Made by a program: the position numbers and the translations under genes. Source: Microbacterium sp. APC 3901 (GTDB lineage Bacteria > Actinomycetota > Actinomycetes > Actinomycetales > Microbacteriaceae). From it: a DNA stretch of 64,000 nucleotides. Of the stretch, positions 52,448 to 60,657 are shown in pieces. The DNA lies in NCBI RefSeq assembly GCF_030407765.1, contig NZ_JASDCU010000004.1, positions 124,001-188,000 on the forward strand. The letters are read 5' to 3'. Numbering within the stretch: position 1 is the stretch's first letter; every line of letters begins with the position of its first letter. Below the pieces are notes generated by a model that was not told where the DNA came from, ran no database searches, and worked only from the letters and a program-made list of their open reading frames with translations.

Positions 52448-53514
52448 GACTTCACCCAGCGAGGAGTAACAGCCTCAGCAGCAAACCGCTTGGATCGCTC
52501 GTCGTCGGCATGCTGATACCCCATGGCGACCCGCTCGCTGAGGTGTCCGCCGAATGCCATGAGGTCGGTCAGCGTGACGCCAGGCTGACGGGCATATGCG
52601 CTGAGCGCGACGTGGCGGAGATCATGAAGGTGCATCTGCTCCAGGCCTGCCTTTTCGCGGATGGCCCGGAATCGACGCTCCGCCGAATCGACCGAGAGGC
52701 GTCCGCCCCTGACGTTACGGAAGATCGCACCCTGCCCTTCAGAGTCCGCGTACAGGCCCTCCAACGCCGCGAGAGCCCACGGGGCGAGATCGATGGTTCT
52801 CGTGTGCTCTTCGCCCGTCTTAGTGCCCGGCTGGATGCCGTGTGGTGTGAGGTGCTTGACGACGTCCAGCCTGGATTCCAGGAACTCGACGTCAGACCAG
52901 TCCAACGCCAGCAGCTCCCCGATCCTCAAGGCCGACCAAGAGAGCACGGTCACCATGATCTTCATGTCGCCTTCGGCGGCGTCGAGGATATTCTCCACGT
53001 CGCGGTCGGTGAAGGTCGGACGCTTCCTGTGCGTCTTCTCGCTCGCGCCGCGCACGCGGACGGGATTCCGCTGAATCAGTTCGTCGTCCATGGCCACCTC
53101 GAAGATGGCGTGAAGGAACCAGAACAGGGTGTTCCGATACGACGGTGTGGATGCTCTGGTGTTCCACCATGCGCGGACGTCGGCGGGCGTAATGTCCTCG
53201 ATGAACTGCGCTCCGAAAGTGCGGTTCAGCTCCGACAAGTGGCTCAGTCGTTTTCGGTAGGAGCTGGGCGCATAGCCTCCAGGGGACCCGGGACGCCGCG
53301 TCTGGAGCCAGTCCTCCGCGAAAGTATCGAACCGGGTGCGGGTCTTCGCCTGGATCGTTCCGTCGGCGTGGTCCGCGAGCATTCGAGCCAGTTCCAACAG
53401 GGCCTTATCCCGAGCCTTCTTCGGGGTGGTGTCTGTGGCGCTGTAGCGCTTGCCATCCGGCCCTTTGTATCTCTGACGCCAGTTCCCGCTTGCCAACTTC
53501 TGCGGCTTCTCCAT
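52444..53514 (-). CDS. int: Tyrosine site-specific integrase
   Basis: 356 residues. An N-terminal arm-binding domain (about 5-60, LASGNWRQRYKGPDGKRY) and a SAM-like core-binding domain (about 60-160) precede the catalytic domain. Active-site residues R197 (SALRIGE), H297-x-x-R300 (HDLR), H324 (GGH) and Y333 (GYQH) are complete. The ATG at 53514 has AGGAGG upstream; the frame extends 25 codons further without support. It reads inward from the right end of the element it should integrate and excise. Confidence 0.95.
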   Translation of the reverse strand: MEKPQKLASGNWRQRYKGPDGKRYSATDTTPKKARDKALLELARMLADHADGTIQAKTRTRFDTFAEDWLQTRRPGSPGGYAPSSYRKRLSHLSELNRTFGAQFIEDITPADVRAWWNTRASTPSYRNTLFWFLHAIFEVAMDDELIQRNPVRVRGASEKTHRKRPTFTDRDVENILDAAEGDMKIMVTVLSWSALRIGELLALDWSDVEFLESRLDVVKHLTPHGIQPGTKTGEEHTRTIDLAPWALAALEGLYADSEGQGAIFRNVRGGRLSVDSAERRFRAIREKAGLEQMHLHDLRHVALSAYARQPGVTLTDLMAFGGHLSERVAMGYQHADDERSKRFAAEAVTPRWVKS

Positions 53515-53582
53515 GATGTGTCCTCCTGTGGTTGATACGCCGCAGGAAGACGTCCCGTACACCCTCAGCCGTGAAGTAGTTC

Positions 53583-53601
53583 TGGACACGCGATGGACAC
53601 G
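53583..53601 (+). repeat. Right arm-type integrase sites (two TGGACACG)
   Basis: TGGACACG at 53583-53590 and 53594-53601, 11 bp apart, 39 bp inside attR; mirrors the pair at 44421-44439. Confidence 0.65.
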
Positions 53602-53640
53602 CGCCGACCTTGCCCTACTCCCGACTGTTGACCCTGATTC

Positions 53641-53657
53641 TCATCACCATTCCCGAC
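53641..53657 (+). repeat. attR core (direct repeat)
   Basis: TCATCACCATTCCCGAC, identical to attL at 44326-44342; 48 bases before the CDF transporter start. Confidence 0.85.
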
Positions 53658-53693
53658 TGGGCCGATCCCCGCCGACGGGCGTGAGAGCCGGTC

Positions 53694-53699
53694 TAGCCT
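53694..53699 (+). promoter_or_regulatory. -10 box of the CDF transporter gene
   Basis: TAGCCT, 6 nt before the ATG at 53706. A -35 would lie about 20 bp outside attR, so the promoter survives integration. Confidence 0.5.
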
Positions 53700-53705
53700 G
53701 GAGGC

Positions 53706-54626
53706 ATGCACGATCATGCACCCGCCGCCGGCGGCATCCGCTCGGCCAGCCATCGTCGCCTTCTGACGATCTCGCTGACCCTGACCGCGACCATCATGAT
53801 CGTGCAGGTCGTGGGTGCGATCCTCACCGGGTCGCTCGCGCTGCTGGCGGATGCGGCTCACATGTTCACCGATGCGTCGGCTCTCGTGATCGCCCTCATC
53901 GCCGCGGCGGTCGCCGCGCGCCCGGCAGATGACCGGCGCACGTTCGGGTACCAGAGGGCCGAGGTGTTCGGAGCCCTGATCAATGCGATCATCCTGATCC
54001 TGCTCGCGGGGTGGGTCGCGTTCGAGGCCGTCGGACGGCTGCTGAATCCCGGTGACACCGAGGTCGCGGGCGGGCTGATGCTCATCGTCGCCGTCGTGGG
54101 ACTCGTCGCCAATGCGATCTCGATGTGGCTGCTCAGCCGAGCTCAGCGCACCAGCATCAACGTCCGGGGAGCCTACCTCGAGGTGATGGGCGACCTGATC
54201 GGCTCGGCTATGGTCATCATCGCCGCGATTATCATCGTGACGACCGGGTGGATGCCGGCCGATGCGATCGCATCGATGATGATCGCCGTGCTGATCATCC
54301 CGCGGGCCATCTCGCTGTTGCGCGAGGTGTTCTCGGTGCTCTCCGAGTCGGCGCCCGCCGGAACCGCGGTCAGCGACATCCGTCAGCACCTGCTCGACTA
54401 CGACGGCGTGGTGGGGGTGCACGACGTGCACGTGTGGCAGCTCACCCGTGGAGCCCCCGTGTTCAGCGCACACGTCAGCGTGGAGCCGGCACTGCTCGCC
54501 GACGGACGCTCGACCAAGCTGCTGAACGACCTCCAGTCGTGCCTCGCACACCACTTCGACGTCGCGCATTCGACCTTCCAGATCGAGCCGGCAGAGCAGT
54601 CGGACTGCGAGCCGCATCACGCCTGA
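53706..54626 (+). CDS. Cation diffusion facilitator (CzcD-like metal exporter)
   Basis: 306 residues. Six hydrophobic helices (about 20-215) contain the metal-site pairs in LLADAAHMFTDAS and the helix V GAYLEVMGDLIGS. The cytoplasmic C-terminal domain has VVGVHDVHVWQLT. The His-containing termini fit zinc or related divalent metals. It exports metal in exchange for protons. The GGAGG just before the ATG would be largely lost if the mRNA is leaderless. Confidence 0.92.
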   Translation: MHDHAPAAGGIRSASHRRLLTISLTLTATIMIVQVVGAILTGSLALLADAAHMFTDASALVIALIAAAVAARPADDRRTFGYQRAEVFGALINAIILILLAGWVAFEAVGRLLNPGDTEVAGGLMLIVAVVGLVANAISMWLLSRAQRTSINVRGAYLEVMGDLIGSAMVIIAAIIIVTTGWMPADAIASMMIAVLIIPRAISLLREVFSVLSESAPAGTAVSDIRQHLLDYDGVVGVHDVHVWQLTRGAPVFSAHVSVEPALLADGRSTKLLNDLQSCLAHHFDVAHSTFQIEPAEQSDCEPHHA

Positions 54627-54630
54627 GGTG

Positions 54631-56619
54631 TCAGGCTTCGACGACGACGTCTTCGGGCGTCTTGTCGGGGCGAAGGCCCCGCCAGCGCGAGTGTCGCAGC
54701 ACGCCGTCCGGAGTCCAGTTCGCGAACTCGACCTCGCCGACGAGCTCGGGTTCCACCCACAGCGCGTCCGAGGCATCGAGCGCCGGGACGCCGTCGAGCG
54801 GTGCCGTGTCGACGCGCAGGGGCACGAGGCGCGCGAGCAGGTCGCGCAGCATGCGATCGGTGAAGCCCGTCCCCACACGGCCGACGTACCGCAACTGGCC
54901 GCCATCGGGCACCGCGAGCAGCAGCGAGCCGAACGTGCCCTCGCGGTCGCCCTTTCCGGGACGGATGCCGACGATCACGACCTCCTGCATCCGGGTGTGC
55001 TTGATCTTGAGCCACGAGGGTGAGCGCTGACCCGGGCGATAGCGCGATGACGGATCCTTCACCACGACACCCTCGAGGCCGAACTCGTCGCTCGCGGCGA
55101 GGGCCGCGTCGAGGTCGTCGAACACGGGCGGCACCTGCACAGGCGCATCGATGTCGGAGATGACCTCCTCGAGCAGGGTGCGTCGCTGTGCGAGCGGCAT
55201 CGAGCTGAGGTCGTGGCCGTCGAGGCGCAGCAGATCGAAGACCATGTAGACGATCGGAGTGCGCACGACCTCGCGTTCGATCTCACGCGGCCGGGTCAGG
55301 TGCATGCGGTTCTGGAGCATCGAGAAGCTCGGTCTGCCTCGTGCATCGAATGCCACGATCTCGCCGTCGATGATCGCGTCGGTCACGGGGAGGAACGGCG
55401 CTCCGTCAGCGGTCAGCTCGGGGTAGCGGGCAGTGATGTCGGTGCCGCTGCGGGCGTGCAGCAGCATCCGGCCGTCGGCCCAGGTGCCGATCGCGCGAAT
55501 GCCGTCCCACTTGACCTCGACCCACGAGGGCGAGCTGAGGATGCGCGCGATGGCAGGGGTGCCGTTCTCGGCGAGCATGGGGGAGAGGGATGCCGGGGAG
55601 ACGGGTGCGGATGCACTCGAGGCCGCGGCGATTCGCGGGCGGTGACGCGAGGCGCCGGGTCGCGTGATGGTGGCGGCTTCGAGTGTCTGCTCCGACTTCT
55701 CTGCTACCGAGCGCGGGCGCTCGTCAGGGGGCTCGGTGCGCAGAGGTGCGAGCGGATCCAGCCCCGATTCCGCACGTTCGAGCACGGTCGTGAAGTCGAG
55801 CTGCGCCAGGTCAGGATCGTCGAGTTCCTCCCACGTGCGGGGCGCAGCGACCCACGGCTGTGCACGGCCGCGCATCGAGTACGGCGAGATCGTGGTCTTC
55901 TTGCCGTTGTTCTGGCTCCAGTCGAGGAAGACCTTGCCCCCGCGCGCGGCTTTGGCCATGGTGCTGGTGGCGAGGTCGGGGTGCTCCGCCTCGATGAGCC
56001 GGGCGATCTCCTTCACGACCAGCGAGATCTCGTCGCTCGTCTGCTGCCCTGGCAGGTGAGCGTAGAGGTGGATGCCCTTGCTGCCGCTGGTCACGGGCAC
56101 GGGGTCGAGCCCCATGTCGGTGAGCAGACCGCGCGCGATGCGGGCCACCTCGGCGCACTGCGCGAGCTCGACGTCGGGTCCGGGGTCGAGGTCGAGCACG
56201 AGGCGGTCTGGTCTGCCGGGCAGCCCATCCGCGGCGAAGCGCCACTGCGGCACGTGGAGCTCGATCGCGGCGACCTGCGCGAGCCAGACGAGCGTCGGCA
56301 CATCGGCGACGAGCGGATAGTCCTTGGGCCCGTCGGAATGCTGGATCGCATGGCGGGGGATCCAGCTCGGAGCGCCCGGTTCGAGCTGCTTCGTGAAGAA
56401 GGCGTCGGCGGGAGCATCCGCGGTTCCGACCCCCTCGACCCAGCGCTTACGGGTGACCGGACGTCCGGCGAGCAGCGGCAGGATGCGGGGCGCGATCGCC
56501 GTGTAGTAGGCGATGATCTCGCCCTTGGTGGTGCCGGTCTCGGGGTAGACGACCTTGTCGAGGTTCGTGATGCGCAGTCGACGACCGTCGATCTGCACGT
56601 TCTGCGCCTCTGCGACCAT
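54631..56619 (-). CDS. ligD: ATP-dependent DNA ligase D (polymerase-ligase, no phosphoesterase domain)
   Basis: 662 residues. The N-terminal polymerase/primase domain (about 10-290) has DLDPGPDVELAQ with catalytic acidic residues. An Ala/Pro-rich linker leads to the ligase domain with adenylated Lys K370 (VEVKWDGIRAIG) and an OB fold at the C-terminus. There is no 3'-phosphoesterase module, unlike mycobacterial LigD. It repairs double-strand breaks with Ku, encoded divergently. The ATG at 56619 follows TACGCT by 6 nt; the longer frame would run through the promoter. Confidence 0.92.
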   Translation of the reverse strand: MVAEAQNVQIDGRRLRITNLDKVVYPETGTTKGEIIAYYTAIAPRILPLLAGRPVTRKRWVEGVGTADAPADAFFTKQLEPGAPSWIPRHAIQHSDGPKDYPLVADVPTLVWLAQVAAIELHVPQWRFAADGLPGRPDRLVLDLDPGPDVELAQCAEVARIARGLLTDMGLDPVPVTSGSKGIHLYAHLPGQQTSDEISLVVKEIARLIEAEHPDLATSTMAKAARGGKVFLDWSQNNGKKTTISPYSMRGRAQPWVAAPRTWEELDDPDLAQLDFTTVLERAESGLDPLAPLRTEPPDERPRSVAEKSEQTLEAATITRPGASRHRPRIAAASSASAPVSPASLSPMLAENGTPAIARILSSPSWVEVKWDGIRAIGTWADGRMLLHARSGTDITARYPELTADGAPFLPVTDAIIDGEIVAFDARGRPSFSMLQNRMHLTRPREIEREVVRTPIVYMVFDLLRLDGHDLSSMPLAQRRTLLEEVISDIDAPVQVPPVFDDLDAALAASDEFGLEGVVVKDPSSRYRPGQRSPSWLKIKHTRMQEVVIVGIRPGKGDREGTFGSLLLAVPDGGQLRYVGRVGTGFTDRMLRDLLARLVPLRVDTAPLDGVPALDASDALWVEPELVGEVEFANWTPDGVLRHSRWRGLRPDKTPEDVVVEA

Positions 56620-56625
56620 GACGCC

Positions 56626-56631
56626 AGCGTA
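56626..56631 (-). promoter_or_regulatory. -10 box of ligD
   Basis: TACGCT on the minus strand, 6 nt before the ATG at 56619. Confidence 0.45.
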
Positions 56632-56677
56632 GTCAAGGTACTGGCCCCCACCGGGGCGGCTGGTGTTCACTGGGGGC

Positions 56678-57532
56678 ATGAGAACGATCTGGAAGGGCGC
56701 GCTGACCTTCGGCCTCGTGAACGTGCCGGTCAAGGTGTATTCCGCGACCGAAGACCACGATGTCTCACTGCATCAGGTGCACGACAAGGACGGCGGTCGC
56801 ATCCGCTATCAGCGCACGTGCGAGGTGTGCGGCGAGACCGTGGCCTACGCCGACATCGATCGGGCGTACGTCGACGAGGGGCAGACGGTCGTGCTCACGA
56901 AAGACGATCTGGCCGCGCTGCCGGCTGAGAAGAGCCGTGAGATCGACGTCGTCGAGTTCGTGCCCTCCGACCAGGTCGACCTGCTGACCCTCGACAAGCC
57001 CTACTACCTCGAGCCCGACTCGAAGTCCCCGAAGGCCTACGTGCTGCTGCGCAGGACGCTCGAGCAGACCGACCGCACCGCGATCGTGCGGTTCACGCTG
57101 CGTCAGAAGACCCGCCTCGCCGCCCTCAGAGTGCGCGGAAAGGTGCTCGTGCTGCAGACACTGCTGTGGGCCGACGAGGTGCGCGAGGCCGAGTTCCCGG
57201 CGCTGGATGAAGACGTGCGGATCTCGAAGAAGGAGCTCGAGCTCTCGGCATCCCTGGTCGACAGCTACTCGGCGGACTTCGACCCCGAATCGTTCGTCGA
57301 CGAGTACCAGAAGGAGCTGCGCACGCTGATCGACGCGAAGATCGAGGCGGGCGACACATTCGACGTCTCGGAGACCTTCGGTGACGCCGAGGACGAGGCG
57401 AAGAGCGGCGAGGTCATCGACCTGATGGAGGCTCTGCGTGCCAGCGTCGCGCGCACGAAGGCGGCGCGATCGGATTCGTCCGACGAGAAGACGAGCACCA
57501 AGAAGAGCGCGAGCAAGAAGAAGGCGGGCTGA
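56678..57532 (+). CDS. ku: Ku protein (NHEJ)
   Basis: 284 residues. MRTIWKGALTFGLVNVPVKVYSAT and the beta-barrel core form the DNA-end-encircling homodimer. The C-terminus is Lys/Ser-rich (STKKSASKKKAG) for DNA contact and LigD recruitment. The ATG at 56678 is chosen; five upstream codons are unsupported. The 58-bp divergent spacer drives both ku and ligD. Confidence 0.94.
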   Translation: MRTIWKGALTFGLVNVPVKVYSATEDHDVSLHQVHDKDGGRIRYQRTCEVCGETVAYADIDRAYVDEGQTVVLTKDDLAALPAEKSREIDVVEFVPSDQVDLLTLDKPYYLEPDSKSPKAYVLLRRTLEQTDRTAIVRFTLRQKTRLAALRVRGKVLVLQTLLWADEVREAEFPALDEDVRISKKELELSASLVDSYSADFDPESFVDEYQKELRTLIDAKIEAGDTFDVSETFGDAEDEAKSGEVIDLMEALRASVARTKAARSDSSDEKTSTKKSASKKKAG

Positions 57533-57547
57533 GTCCGCAGCCCGCCT
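57522..57547. terminator. Hairpin at the ku 3' end
   Basis: A 10-bp stem (57522-57531 with 57538-57547) overlaps the ku stop codon; convergent with the DedA gene ending 17 bases further. Confidence 0.65.
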
Positions 57548-57564
57548 CTCTCAGTCGTTCGAGA

Positions 57565-58335
57565 TCAGTGCTTGCCGTCGCCGTCGAAGTCGGGAGCGCG
57601 GTCGAAGACCTCGGGGTCGAGCGCGAGCTCTTCCGCCTCGGCGGCGTCGGTCTCACCCTCGCCGGCCGCCGCCTCCTTCTTGGCCTTGTGGCGCTCTGAG
57701 AGGTAGTGCCACAGAGTGATCAGCGCGGTGCCGCCGACGGCCGCGAGCAGGATCAGGTCGATGTAGCTCTCGACGAAGTGCGCGACGGGCGGGATGAAGC
57801 CGATCGCGTAGCCGAACATGGTGAGTCCGAAGCCCCAGAGGATCGCGCCGATCAGGTTGTACAGCGTGTAGCGACGCCACGGCATGTGGCCGACACCGGC
57901 GGCGACGGGCGCGAACGTGCGCACGATCGGCACGAAGCGGGCGAGGATGACGGTGATGCCGCCGAACCGCTCGAAGAACGCGTTCGTGCGTTCGACGTTC
58001 TTCTTGCTGAAGAGGCCCGATTCCTTGCGCTCGAAGACCGCAGGACCGCCCTTGTGGCCGATGAGATAGCCGACTTCACCTCCGACGAAGGCGGCGAGTC
58101 CGATGAGCAGCGCCACGATCCAGACGTTGATGCCGAAGACGCCGTGCTCGGACCCGGCGATCGGATGTGACAGCAGGCCGGAGATCACGAGCAGCGTGTC
58201 ACCAGGCAGCAGGAAGCCGACCAGCAGGCCCGTCTCGGCGAAGACGATGAAGCACACCACGAGAAGCGCCCAGGGGCCGGCCGAACCGATGATGGTGGCG
58301 GGGTCGAGCCAGGGGATGAGAGCGGCGTGATGCAT
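57565..58335 (-). CDS. DedA-family membrane protein
   Basis: 256 residues. About five membrane segments. FLLPGDTLLVISGLL, GEVGYLIGHKGG and FARFVPIVRTFAPVAAGVGHM are DedA/SNARE-associated motifs with the conserved Glu and Arg residues. Family members act as phospholipid scramblases or flippases and affect membrane homeostasis. The acidic tail (EGETDAAEAEELALD) is cytoplasmic. The ATG at 58335 is chosen over a longer frame that would run into the tRNA. Confidence 0.9.
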   Translation of the reverse strand: MHHAALIPWLDPATIIGSAGPWALLVVCFIVFAETGLLVGFLLPGDTLLVISGLLSHPIAGSEHGVFGINVWIVALLIGLAAFVGGEVGYLIGHKGGPAVFERKESGLFSKKNVERTNAFFERFGGITVILARFVPIVRTFAPVAAGVGHMPWRRYTLYNLIGAILWGFGLTMFGYAIGFIPPVAHFVESYIDLILLAAVGGTALITLWHYLSERHKAKKEAAAGEGETDAAEAEELALDPEVFDRAPDFDGDGKH

Positions 58336-58401
58336 GGATTTCCCGTCGTCGTGCGCTGTGCGGCGGTCAAGTCGTCGGTCGCGGGGGATGCGACAGATCG
58401 G

Positions 58402-58483
58402 TGCGGAAGGTGGGACTTGAACCCACACGCCCTAGGGCACAGGAACCTAAATCCTGCGTGTCTGCCAATTTCACCACTCCCGC
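58402..58483 (-). tRNA. tRNA-Leu (anticodon UAG)
   Basis: 82 nt. Acceptor GCGGGAG pairs with CTTCCGC (one G.T). Anticodon stem CAGGA/TCCTG encloses loop TTTAGGT, giving anticodon TAG. A variable arm of class II size (GTGCCCTAGGGCGT region) and the T-loop GGTTCAAGTCC are present. CCA is not encoded. No mobile element is attached to it in this window. Confidence 0.95.
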
Positions 58484-58603
58484 GCGGTGAAATCAGTCTA
58501 CTGATCGGGGGATCGCGCGTGGCTGAGGATCCGCCCGCAGCCCGGGCCCCGCAGCTGTGGATAACTCCGACGGGCGGCGCTCGATCCTTGCGGAGATGCT
58601 CGG

Positions 58604-59803
58604 GTGATCCAGCCTTCCGTCCTCGTCGCAGAGCGCGTCAGGCAGCGACTCCGTGCTGAGGGCACGGATCCGACCTTCGATTCGGCGGCCGCGCGCACGG
58701 TCACGCTGGCGGAGGTGCGCAGGTTCAACGATCTGGCGCTCGCACGGGGCGCGGCGATGATCGACGACGAAGCCGCATGCGTGCGCGACGTGCTCGCAGC
58801 CGTGAGCGGCTTCGGGGCACTGCAGCCGCTCCTCGACGACCCGGAGATCGAGGAGATCTGGCTCAACGGACCCGAGAGCGTCCATATCGCACGCGGCGGA
58901 GTCGCCGAACGCCTCGAGCTGCGTCTCACCGAGTCGGCCCTGCGCGATCTCGTCGAACGGATGCTGCAGTCGACAGGCCGCCGTGTCGACATCAGCCAGC
59001 CGTTCGTGGATGCGTCTCTTCCCGACGGGTCCCGCTTGCACGTCGCGATCGCGGATGTCGTACGCGGATCATGGTCGGTCAACATCCGCAAGTTCCTGCC
59101 CCGCTTCCGCACCCTGGACGCGCTGATCCAGCACGGAGCTCTGCCCGCGGAGCTCGGTGACGCGCTGCGCGAGGCGATGCGTGCGGGCAAGAGCGTCGTC
59201 GTGTCCGGCGCCACCCACGCGGGCAAGACCACGTTCCTCGGAGCGCTGCTCGCCTCGTGCGCCGACCGTCAACGGATCGTCACCGTCGAGGAGACCTTCG
59301 AGCTCGCTGTGCAGGGCCCCGACGTCGTCTCCTTGCAGGGCCGTCAGGCGAGCCTCGAGGGTACGGGAGAGATCACGCTGCGAAGGCTGGTGAAAGAGGC
59401 GCTCAGGATGCGGCCCGATCGCCTGGTGGTGGGCGAGGTCCGAGACGCGGAGGCGCTCGACCTCGTCCTCGCACTGAACACCGGTGTGCCTGGCGCCGCG
59501 ACCGTTCACGCGAACTCCGCTGCCGAGGCGCTCGACAAGCTCACGCTGCTCCCGTTGCTCGCCGGGCGGAACATCGACAGAGCGTTCATCGTGCCTGCAC
59601 TCGCGGGAGCGGTGGATCTCGTCGTGCACTGCGTGCGTGGCGACGACGGAATCCGACGGGTGCACGAGGTCATCGCGCCGACCGGCGAGGTGATCGACGG
59701 ACGGATCGTCGCACGAGAGGTCTACATCCACGGCGGGGGAGCCGTCGCCGGCGGCGCGGCGTGGCGACGCGGCGCGCTGCAGTCTGCAGGAGGCATGCGA
59801 TGA
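58604..59803 (+). CDS. tadA: Tad pilus assembly ATPase (TadA/CpaF family)
   Basis: 399 residues from a GTG with GGAG upstream. Hexameric secretion ATPase: Walker A GATHAGKTTF from 202, VTVEETFEL (Walker B/Glu box), GEVRDAEALDL and the His-box GAATVHANS. It powers type IVc pilus assembly. The 120 bp between the tRNA and this gene probably hold its promoter. It overlaps tadB by ATGA. Confidence 0.93.
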   Translation: MIQPSVLVAERVRQRLRAEGTDPTFDSAAARTVTLAEVRRFNDLALARGAAMIDDEAACVRDVLAAVSGFGALQPLLDDPEIEEIWLNGPESVHIARGGVAERLELRLTESALRDLVERMLQSTGRRVDISQPFVDASLPDGSRLHVAIADVVRGSWSVNIRKFLPRFRTLDALIQHGALPAELGDALREAMRAGKSVVVSGATHAGKTTFLGALLASCADRQRIVTVEETFELAVQGPDVVSLQGRQASLEGTGEITLRRLVKEALRMRPDRLVVGEVRDAEALDLVLALNTGVPGAATVHANSAAEALDKLTLLPLLAGRNIDRAFIVPALAGAVDLVVHCVRGDDGIRRVHEVIAPTGEVIDGRIVAREVYIHGGGAVAGGAAWRRGALQSAGGMR

Positions 59804-60657
59804 CGGTGCTGCTGGGGGCGATGCTCGCCGCCGGCGTGCTGCTGTGCGCGTCGCCGTGGCTCTGGCCTCCGCGTCCGGAGGAGGAGAAAGCCAGACGCCC
59901 CGGACGTCTGTCTCGGTTGCTCGAAGAAGGCGGCCTCGCCTCCGTCAGACCACGCACACTTCTGCTGGTGATCGCGACGGTGGCGCTCGCCGCAGCCTCC
60001 CTCATCTGGCTCCTGACGGCGATTCCGGTCCTCGCCGGTCTGGCAGGAGCGGCCGCAGGTGTGGCACCGATCATCTTCGTGCGATCGCGACGCACGCGGT
60101 TGCGCAAGCTGCGGCGACAGCTGTGGCCAGACGTGTGCGACCTCCTGATCGCATCGATCCGTGTGGGGCTGTCGTTGCCCGATGCCGTCGCGAGCCTGGC
60201 TGAGTCATCGCCCGCGATGATCCGGCCGGCCTTCGTCGTGTTCGCCAGAGATCTGCGCGCCACCGGTCGGTTCGAGACGAGTCTCGACCGGCTGAAGTCC
60301 GTGCTGGCCGATCCCGTCGCCGACCGGATCATCGAGACGCTGCGTATGGCGAGACAGGTCGGCGGGACAGAACTCTCCGGAGTTCTGCGCGCGCTGTCGT
60401 CGTCGGTTCGTGCAGACGCCGTGTTGCGCGGCGAGGTCGAAGCCCGGCAGTCGTGGATCCGCGGCGCCGCAGTGCTCGGGGCGGTCGCGCCCTGGGTGAT
60501 CCTCGGTCTGCTCGTGCTGCGCCCCGAGGGCGCTGCCGCCTACGGCACCGCGGAGGGGATGGTGGTGATCTTCGTCGGTGCGGCCGTGTCGGTGATCGCG
60601 TACCGCCTCATGACCCGTATCGGCCGTCTGCCCGAGCCGGGCAGGTGGTTCGGATGA
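59800..60657 (+). CDS. tadB: Tad pilus platform protein TadB (T2SF family)
   Basis: 285 residues. One or two hydrophobic helices at the N-terminus, a pair at about 60-85, then the cytoplasmic T2SF domain (VCDLLIASIRVGLSLPDAV) and two C-terminal helices. It forms the inner-membrane platform with TadC and contacts the ATPase. The start is set by the ATGA overlap with tadA. Confidence 0.9.
   Translation: MTVLLGAMLAAGVLLCASPWLWPPRPEEEKARRPGRLSRLLEEGGLASVRPRTLLLVIATVALAAASLIWLLTAIPVLAGLAGAAAGVAPIIFVRSRRTRLRKLRRQLWPDVCDLLIASIRVGLSLPDAVASLAESSPAMIRPAFVVFARDLRATGRFETSLDRLKSVLADPVADRIIETLRMARQVGGTELSGVLRALSSSVRADAVLRGEVEARQSWIRGAAVLGAVAPWVILGLLVLRPEGAAAYGTAEGMVVIFVGAAVSVIAYRLMTRIGRLPEPGRWFG

Larger units (their letters stand above)
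44326..53657. mobile_element. 9.3-kb integrated element with tyrosine integrase, HUH Rep and serine recombinase
   Basis: The element is bounded by a 17-bp direct repeat. The integrase gene reads away from the right end 127 bp inside it. Contents in order: rolling-circle Rep, three-gene operon, hairpin array, two small genes, serine recombinase, wHTH/nuclease-like gene, unknown gene plus kinase, small gene and integrase. Core housekeeping genes lie on both sides. It resembles a small actinomycete integrative plasmid but shows no FtsK/TraB transfer gene, so movement may need help from another element. Confidence 0.85.

Noticed and set aside
58402..58483. tRNA-Leu as attachment site for one of the elements
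   Set aside because: Neither element touches it: the first ends at 53657 and the second begins near 61510, and no copy of its 3' end is seen elsewhere in the window.
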